This document shows positions 58,111-64,000 of a stretch of 64,000 bases of DNA, piece after piece. Position numbers and translations under genes: made by a program. The stretch comes from Anisus vortex. Taxonomy: Eukaryota; Mollusca; Gastropoda; Planorbidae. The stretch covers positions 38,274,886-38,338,885 of the forward strand of contig OX421492.1 in the NCBI GenBank assembly GCA_949126835.1, read 5' to 3'. Position 1 is the first letter of the stretch. Each line of letters starts with the position of its first letter. The notes under the pieces were generated by a model that saw only the letters and a list, made by a program, of their open reading frames with translations, was not told the DNA's origin and ran no database searches.

Positions 58111-60484
58111 AGATATCTATTAGTGTTCAATGAATACATGAATCATAGTTCAGATAGAGAGTAAACTCATTTAAATTCTAAGTTATACAGCTTATCCTAT
58201 CTTATCTTATATATTAAAGATGCTTCTTCTATAAAAAAAAGATTATTGCGACCTACGTTCATTCGTGGTCCGCGTCTAGTCTTGCATCTTTATTATCATG
58301 AGCTTATCATGAGATACTTAAATTGATTTTTTAAGCTGTACAACAGTTAACTTAATTAACCTGCTTTTTTGAAATATGAATGTGTGATATTGTTAAAAAA
58401 AATTGTGGTAAATAGTTCTAATATTAAATTTAAAAAATAGGCCTACACAGTATCTAAAGTATCAGTCAACTTGTGTAGAATTTTGTTCACAAGTGATTGC
58501 AATCCCCACAACTTATGTGTTTACTACAGATAACCTCGTCAACTATAGATTCTATTACTATTTGTTTTAGGACTGTGTACAGTTAGAGAATAGAGACCGG
58601 AAGTACAACGTTCAAAGAGTCATCAGCGAGTAAATTTTTTTGTTTGTAAATTTGGACTTGTTTCAATAATTGAAATTCTTACAATTAATTTTCCAGTTAT
58701 CAAAAAGAAATTGTATAACCAAAGGCCATGAAATGACAAGTGTATTCTCTGGTATTAAATGTTAAACCACAATTCAATGTGAAAACTTAATTCTAGCAGA
58801 CGACATTTAACACTGACAACTTTAGAAATTCCAGAACAAACAAAGAAGCACGTGTTGGTAGCTTGGTGATCTACAGGGTTGAACAGCAGGCTTGAAATTG
58901 TATCCATTTTGAAGTCTCAGGCCCTAATCTTGTTACAGGCACTAACCGGACAGCAATGTGAAAATCGATGGGCCTGGAAGAATGTCATTATGTGCCAAAA
59001 GCTGCTGGGTTAATTCACGCCATTAGCGTTCATTGTTAGTGTCAGGCCACGTAACGCAATTACGACATCGGCACCAAGATGGTGGAACCCTTTCTCAACC
59101 CACTCACCTATGTATATCTATATAGGTCTTTAAGTAAATGACAAAAAACTTGCGGTGCATTACGTCATGTGAATAGTTTTTCTGCAAAGTGTTGGTGCGA
59201 ATCTGTACAGAAAGTGCACACTTTCGCCACAAGATGGGTCACAATTGCTCACTAAGTGGAAAAACGATTCATAAATCTATTTTTTTCTATAGATATAGAA
59301 TCACTGATTTATAAAAAGAAATAGATAGCGCTTCTATATTAAATGTGCATGTGTAATTAAGGCTAGATTGCATTACACCATTCACACTATTCACTTATCC
59401 ATATAAGCCATACAAGCAAGTTATAGGAATAAACCACTAATGATTTGAACAAATCTATATGATAAAAAGGAAGTTTATCTCTTTTGAAATGTAGTTACAT
59501 GTCACTTTTGAGGAAATATAATTTTATAGATAAGTGAAAGTCACGTGAAAGCCTGAAAATGTTGGCTTCAAGAATGTTACTTCCGTGCCTAATCCATTCT
59601 TTTTATAGATCAGTGTATAGAATGGATAGATCACGCATGAAGGTCAATTTGCATTGGTTATCGTGGAGACGTATTCATCACGGATGTCTGTTTATAGATA
59701 TCAATGGTGCTTATTAACATATTTTATTACAAATTGGATTCATAACCTCATTATATTGTAAGGACCTATATATAAGGACTAATTTCTTAAATCGAATAAA
59801 GTATATTTATTTAAAAATAATAATAATAAAATACGGTGATTTGACTTGGCATCGAGAAAGCTGTGCATTTCCAATTGTGTTTCACTTTCCATATTGGCAA
59901 AACACTTTCTGTTGGTTCTGACCAATGGCGTTTGTCTTATCTCATGACGGAAGTCCTCCGCCACTTTTGGCAGACTTGGCGATCTATGCATTCTATATCT
60001 ATGAGTTGGTTTATAGTTAATTAGTCGCCTTCTCAAGATGATACTATTTGAAGGGGTTGACAGGCCAATGCTTATGTTGGATATTAAAAAAAAGCCCTTT
60101 GCTTTGGTTGCTGACCACACAAAAAAAAATTGGTTTTATAGGAATTGATGGATTTGACCAATACAGTGTGAGGAAATACTTGTAGTGACATGAGTGATGT
60201 TAGAATGTACTACAGCTAATCACTAGGCTTAATGAAAGGAACGAGTGGGATGTTAATTAGACGAAGCTTGCTGAGCCTTTAAACTATGGATATAACAGAA
60301 CCGACACTGTAATGATTAGAGATTTTTTTTTTATTATTAAACGAAAATCGGAATAATTACACAGGCAGGCAGAGAATATGTTAGAAAAATATAAGAAAGT
60401 TACGTTAAAAAAGGTCTGGGAGAAACTGCTGAGAAAGAATTATTACAAATAAATTTGATAGGTAGATACTACAGAAAAAAAATT
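58111..60484. other. Unassigned AT-rich sequence
   Basis: A phrase ATAGCGCTTCTATATT near 59325 matches part of the interruption at 19165-19293. A minus-strand open frame (59779-60120) shows no domain. No gene was recognised. Confidence 0.5.
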
Positions 60485-60777
60485 GTTATCAGTAAAAGTT
60501 AACAGGTAGAGAGTGCCAAAAAATGTTACGTGTTAAAGTTGACAGGTAGAGAGTGCAAACAAAAATAAAAGTTACGTGTAAAAGTTGACAGGTAGAGACT
60601 GCTAACAAAAGAAAAGTTATGTGTAAAAGTTGACAGGTAGAGACTGCAAAGAAAAGAAAAGTTACGAGTAAAAGTTGACAGGTAGAGAGTGCAAACAAAA
60701 AAGAAAAGTTACGTGTAAAAGTTGACAGGTAGAGACTGCAGAGAAAATAAAAATTACGAGTAAAAGTTGACAGGTAC
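60485..60777. repeat. About 46-bp minisatellite, 6-7 units
   Basis: Units contain AAAAGTTGACAGGTAGAGA then CTGCAAA and an A-rich spacer of variable length. Cys/Leu-rich minus-strand peptides are artefacts. Confidence 0.9.
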
Positions 60778-61342
60778 AATCTACTGATGAGCTTACATCC
60801 TGTTAACACGCCAAAAATAAACAACCAAATACTCCTAAGCTAAAGCTCAAATCAGGAAAGTGGTTAAGTTTGTTGTTCAGTAGGTTTGTACTGAGTTACT
60901 AGCTCTAACATTCCTCTGGTGGAAAGGGTTGAGAAGGGGGGCGTGCTTGAGTTCACAATAATAATTATGCAGGTAAGAGAACTTGGGGAGATAAGCTGGG
61001 AAGTGTTGAAAATTAGGAGCCACACAGGTGAACAATATAAATAGAACATATCATTTGGTAAATTACTAAATACTTCAGTCAGTTTCCATTTTTATAAATA
61101 AAAAAACAACAGCCTAAAAAAATAAAACTCTTATTGCTATTGGCAGGAGAATGTATAGAAATACAAGAGCTAAATATAGACAGGCTGTACTCTTCAAGTG
61201 TATTTGTACAACTTTAGTTTACAGATGATATTCCCACGACGAGACTAATATTGTCTTTAAAAATAAAACTTAGCTTGGTTTATTTGGTAGGCCTAATCAT
61301 CGATTGAAGATGTCTAAAACGAATACTTAGCTCTGTTTTTCC
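60778..61342. other. Unassigned sequence
   Basis: No gene or repeat was recognised. Confidence 0.5.
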
Positions 61343-61992
61343 TGTGTTAACTCTCAGCTTATAGCCAACTTTTATTGTTCATTTAACAGTGTTAACTCTC
61401 AGCTTATAGCCTACTTTTATTATTCATTTACCGGTGTTAACTCTCAGCTTATAGCCAACTTTTATTGTTCATTTAACAGTGTTAACTCTCAGCTTATAGC
61501 CTACTTTTATTATTCATTTACCAGTGTTAACTCTCAGATTATAGCCTACTTTTATTGTTCATTTACCAGTGTTAACTCTCAGATTATAGCTTACTTTTAT
61601 TGTTCATTTACCAGTGTTAACTCTCAGATTATAGCTTACTTTTATTATTCATTTACCAGTGTTAACTCTCAGCTTATAGCTTACTTTTATTGTTCATTTA
61701 CCAGTGTTAACTCTCAGCTTATAGCCAACTTTTATTGTTCATTTACCAGTGTTAACTCTCAGCTTATAGCCTACTTTTATTGTTCATTTTCCAGTGTTAA
61801 CTCTCAGCTTATAGCCTACTTTTATTGTTCATTTACCAGTGTTAACTCTCAGCTTATAGCCTACTTTTATTGTTCATTTAACAGTGTTAACTCTCAGCTT
61901 ATAGCCTACTTTTAATGTGTTTTTTTCCTGTGTTAACTCTATGTTTATGGCCTATTTTTATAGTTTAATTTTCATGTGTTAACTATATGTTA
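61343..61992. repeat. 44-bp minisatellite, about 13 clean and 2 degenerate units
   Basis: Unit core GTGTTAACTCTCAGCTTATA then GCCTACTTTTATTG. The first 15 bases, GTGTTAACTCTCAGC, also occur in the termini of the inverted-repeat element at 275-454. Right-edge units are strongly diverged. Confidence 0.93.
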
Positions 61993-62419
61993 ATAGCCAA
62001 CTTTTATTATTTATAGAAGGAGCATCTGTAATGTATAAGATAAGATATTTTCTTGTTTTAACTATCTGATTATACTTTTATTGACATGTGACAAAGATTT
62101 CCCAACTTTTACCGTAAACAGCCTAAAAACAATGTCCAGTTTCCGAAGTTTTGACGTAGATTTGCACAGTTTTTGAATGTTTCGGATGTGTACCGGAAAA
62201 GTAAACACCATAAGGCAACAAAAATGTTATCCTTATTTAGATTAATGCTAGTTTGTCTTCTGTGGAACGCATATTAAATACATACATCATAAGAAACTAC
62301 GAGACATCCTTGGGTATTAGGATGTACACGTATATATATCTTTGATAGTTATTCTCATCTATATGTACATAGATATATATATATATATATATATGTCTGG
62401 GACATAATATCAAGCCTAG
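61993..62419. other. Unassigned sequence with a short TA tract
   Basis: (TA)n at about 62368-62393. Nothing else was recognised. Confidence 0.5.
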
Positions 62420-62670
62420 CAAGCTGACATGGTTCGGTCATGCGTTGCGGCATAATAACCAGCCAAATACCATCCTCCAAGACAGTGTAGAAGGTGGACG
62501 TCGGAGAGGCCTAGAGGGAAATACTGGCTCGACAATATAAAAGATTGGACAAAGCTGCAAATGACTGAACTATTGACAGCCGCTCAAGATGGGTAAAACT
62601 AGAGAAAGATGACTGCTGAGGTGTCCATTCGCTCCCCACATCGACCAGAACGGTCAAGGATTTGATGACG
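62420..62670 (+). pseudogene. Decayed LINE ORF2 C-terminal fragment
   Basis: The plus strand reads KLTWFGHALRHN, then TILQDSVEGGRRRG, then after a frame change YWLDNIKDWTKLQMTELL and TAAQDG. The 'WFGH..R..n..IL....EGgRRRGr...W.DNI.dWT.l...eL...AqdR' pattern is the usual tail of many metazoan LINE ORF2 proteins. One frame change and stops break it, and the rest of the ORF is absent. It is a different LINE type from the tails at 2520 and 25140. Confidence 0.8.
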
Positions 62671-63315
62671 ATTATATATTCTAACACGTGTGAGTAGCCT
62701 AGGCCTATGTAGCTTTCTGTACCCAATGCGAAACCGTCTCAAATCTAGATCATCCTTGCTAACACAGATATATCTTCTCTACAGTAGTACGTTATAATAT
62801 ATATATAGAGAGAGAGACAACTACCTGTATAGATATATAATGACCTAGATGCTTAACATGATCAATGCTTCTAACACTCAGATGGATATTGTTTCTGGCA
62901 CCCAACCACCATTAGTCTTACAATTCCAAACACACATATAAAGAACAAAAAAATAAAAACTTACAAACAACAAGCAAACTTTCTCTCTCTCCCTTCTCTG
63001 CCCTTCTCTCTCCCTCTCTCTCCTTTTTTTCAATACCATTATGTGATTTTCCCCCATGTAATTCTATATATAGCTCTCACTATACACAGAACAACCAAAA
63101 GGTGCATTGCTTGAGTTTTTTTTATCTTTCCATCACTCACTATTTTATTTCCTATTGCTGGCAATAATAAATAAAAACATAAAGAATGATAGAAAGAAAT
63201 TGGCATTAATGGAGACCTTGCGAACGGGTAGGGAGAGTTGGGGGTATGGGATGGGGTAGGGATAGAATTCAGCAGACTTTGTAATGTTAAGTGAGCCAGA
63301 CCTCCCGTCAGTCTG
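62671..63315. other. Unassigned sequence with small microsatellites
   Basis: TA/GA run at about 62797-62818 and CT-rich run at about 62981-63027. A minus-strand open frame (63039-63392) shows no domain. Confidence 0.5.
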
Positions 63316-63841
63316 ACATTATTGTGAAATATGAGTAACACGGCAGACGAATCAAGTGTTCCCTTCTGTTGCATCCTTTTGTAAGGGCACACTGGGAGAC
63401 TACATTATGTGAGCGACCCATAGAATGCCATTCATCAAACTTATTGTAGAGATTATTTTACTCTAATAAAACGCACTAAACTGCTACTATATGCGTATTG
63501 TAGAGATTATTTTACTCTAATATAACTCACTAAAGTGCTACTATATGCGTATTGTATAGATTACATTACTCTAATCTCACATTATTGTGAAATATGAGTA
63601 ACACGGCAGACGAATCAAGTGTTCCCTTCTGTTGCATCCTTTTGTAAGGGCACACTGGGAGACTACATTATGTGAGCGACCCATAGAATGCCATTCATCA
63701 AACTTATTGTAGAGATTATTTTACTCTAATAAAACGCACTAAACTGCTACTATATGCGTATTGTAGAGATTATTTTACTCTAATATAACTCACTAAAGTG
63801 CTACTATATGCGTATTGTATAGATTACATTACTCTAATCTC
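63316..63841. repeat. 263-bp tandem duplication
   Basis: 63316-63578 and 63579-63841 look identical by eye. Each copy includes about 130 bp of unique sequence (ACACGGCAGACGAATCAAG) followed by two to three 54-bp sub-units. Confidence 0.93.
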
Positions 63842-64000
63842 ACTCACTAAACTGCTTCTATATGCGTATTGTAAATATTACATTACTCTAATCTAACTCA
63901 CTAAACTGCTTCTATATGCGTATTGTAAATATTACATTACTCTAATCTAACTCACTAAACTGCTACTATATGCGTATTGTATAGATTACATTACTATAAT
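63447..64000. repeat. 54-bp minisatellite running to the window end
   Basis: Units contain TATTGTAGAGATTATTTTAC or TATTGTAAATATTACATTAC, then ACTGCTACTATATGCG. The unit array is part of the 263-bp duplication and continues past the window edge. Confidence 0.88.

Noticed and set aside
57833..58111. 92-codon frame with a Cys/His cluster suggesting a zinc knuckle
   Set aside because: The whole segment is a SINE on the minus strand; the cluster is coincidental and does not fit C-x2-C-x4-H-x4-C.

Overview
The window reads as a repeat-rich, AT-rich stretch of animal nuclear genome with no recognisable host gene. Everything that can be supported is repetitive: long minisatellites, microsatellites, one complete LTR retrotransposon, three decayed LINE tails, tRNA-derived SINEs and a set of DNA transposon remnants. 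The SINE body, with its tRNA head followed by a conserved 'GGGTACC...TTAGTTGGGG...GGCCAC.GAAAC' type body, resembles SINEs I associate with heterobranch gastropods (planorbid snails and relatives). A mollusc is therefore the best guess, but this rests on memory and not on a search. There are no bacterial operons, ribosome binding sites, CRISPR arrays or phage genes.

Layout. 1-5 kb: an inverted-repeat element with 38-bp termini, CT and TCTA microsatellites, and a minus-strand LINE reverse-transcriptase tail near 2.5-2.9 kb. 5.0-8.6 kb: a 61-bp minisatellite of 59 units. 8.9-13.6 kb: minisatellites of 23, 26 and 14 bp, a long TA tract and a purine-rich block. 14-26.5 kb: a TA-flanked MITE, tRNA-like sequences, two sister 34-bp arrays, arrays of 70 and 43 bp, a minus-strand LINE tail with a CCHC-like finger, and a 3-bp-TSD element. 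29.3-33.6 kb: three hAT-type elements, one nested inside another, with 8-bp target duplications. 34-46 kb: CA-rich DNA, minisatellites of 16, 39, 81, 20 and 14 bp, several short hAT MITEs and two SINEs. 47.6-57.6 kb: one 37/38-bp minisatellite split by the LTR element. 57.6-64 kb: a minus-strand SINE, a 44-bp minisatellite, a plus-strand LINE tail and a 263-bp tandem duplication.

The main object is the LTR retrotransposon at 49270-57121. It has 1.2-kb LTRs with TG...CA ends, a 4-bp target duplication (GTAT), a proline-tRNA-like primer site, a polypurine tract and a single gag-pol reading frame. Its domain order is Gag, protease, integrase, reverse transcriptase, RNase H. Integrase precedes reverse transcriptase, as in Ty1/copia, while the sequence motifs are Ty3/gypsy. 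That combination defines the Gmr1-like group, and the Gag capsid shows the SCAN-like region expected for that group. The LTRs differ at only about five substitutions plus a few indels, so the insertion is young, yet the RNase H region carries two frame changes and a stop codon.

Many long open frames in the window are artefacts: minisatellite units that lack stop codons in several frames translate into repetitive peptides. All coordinates and alignments were read by eye and may be off by a few bases.
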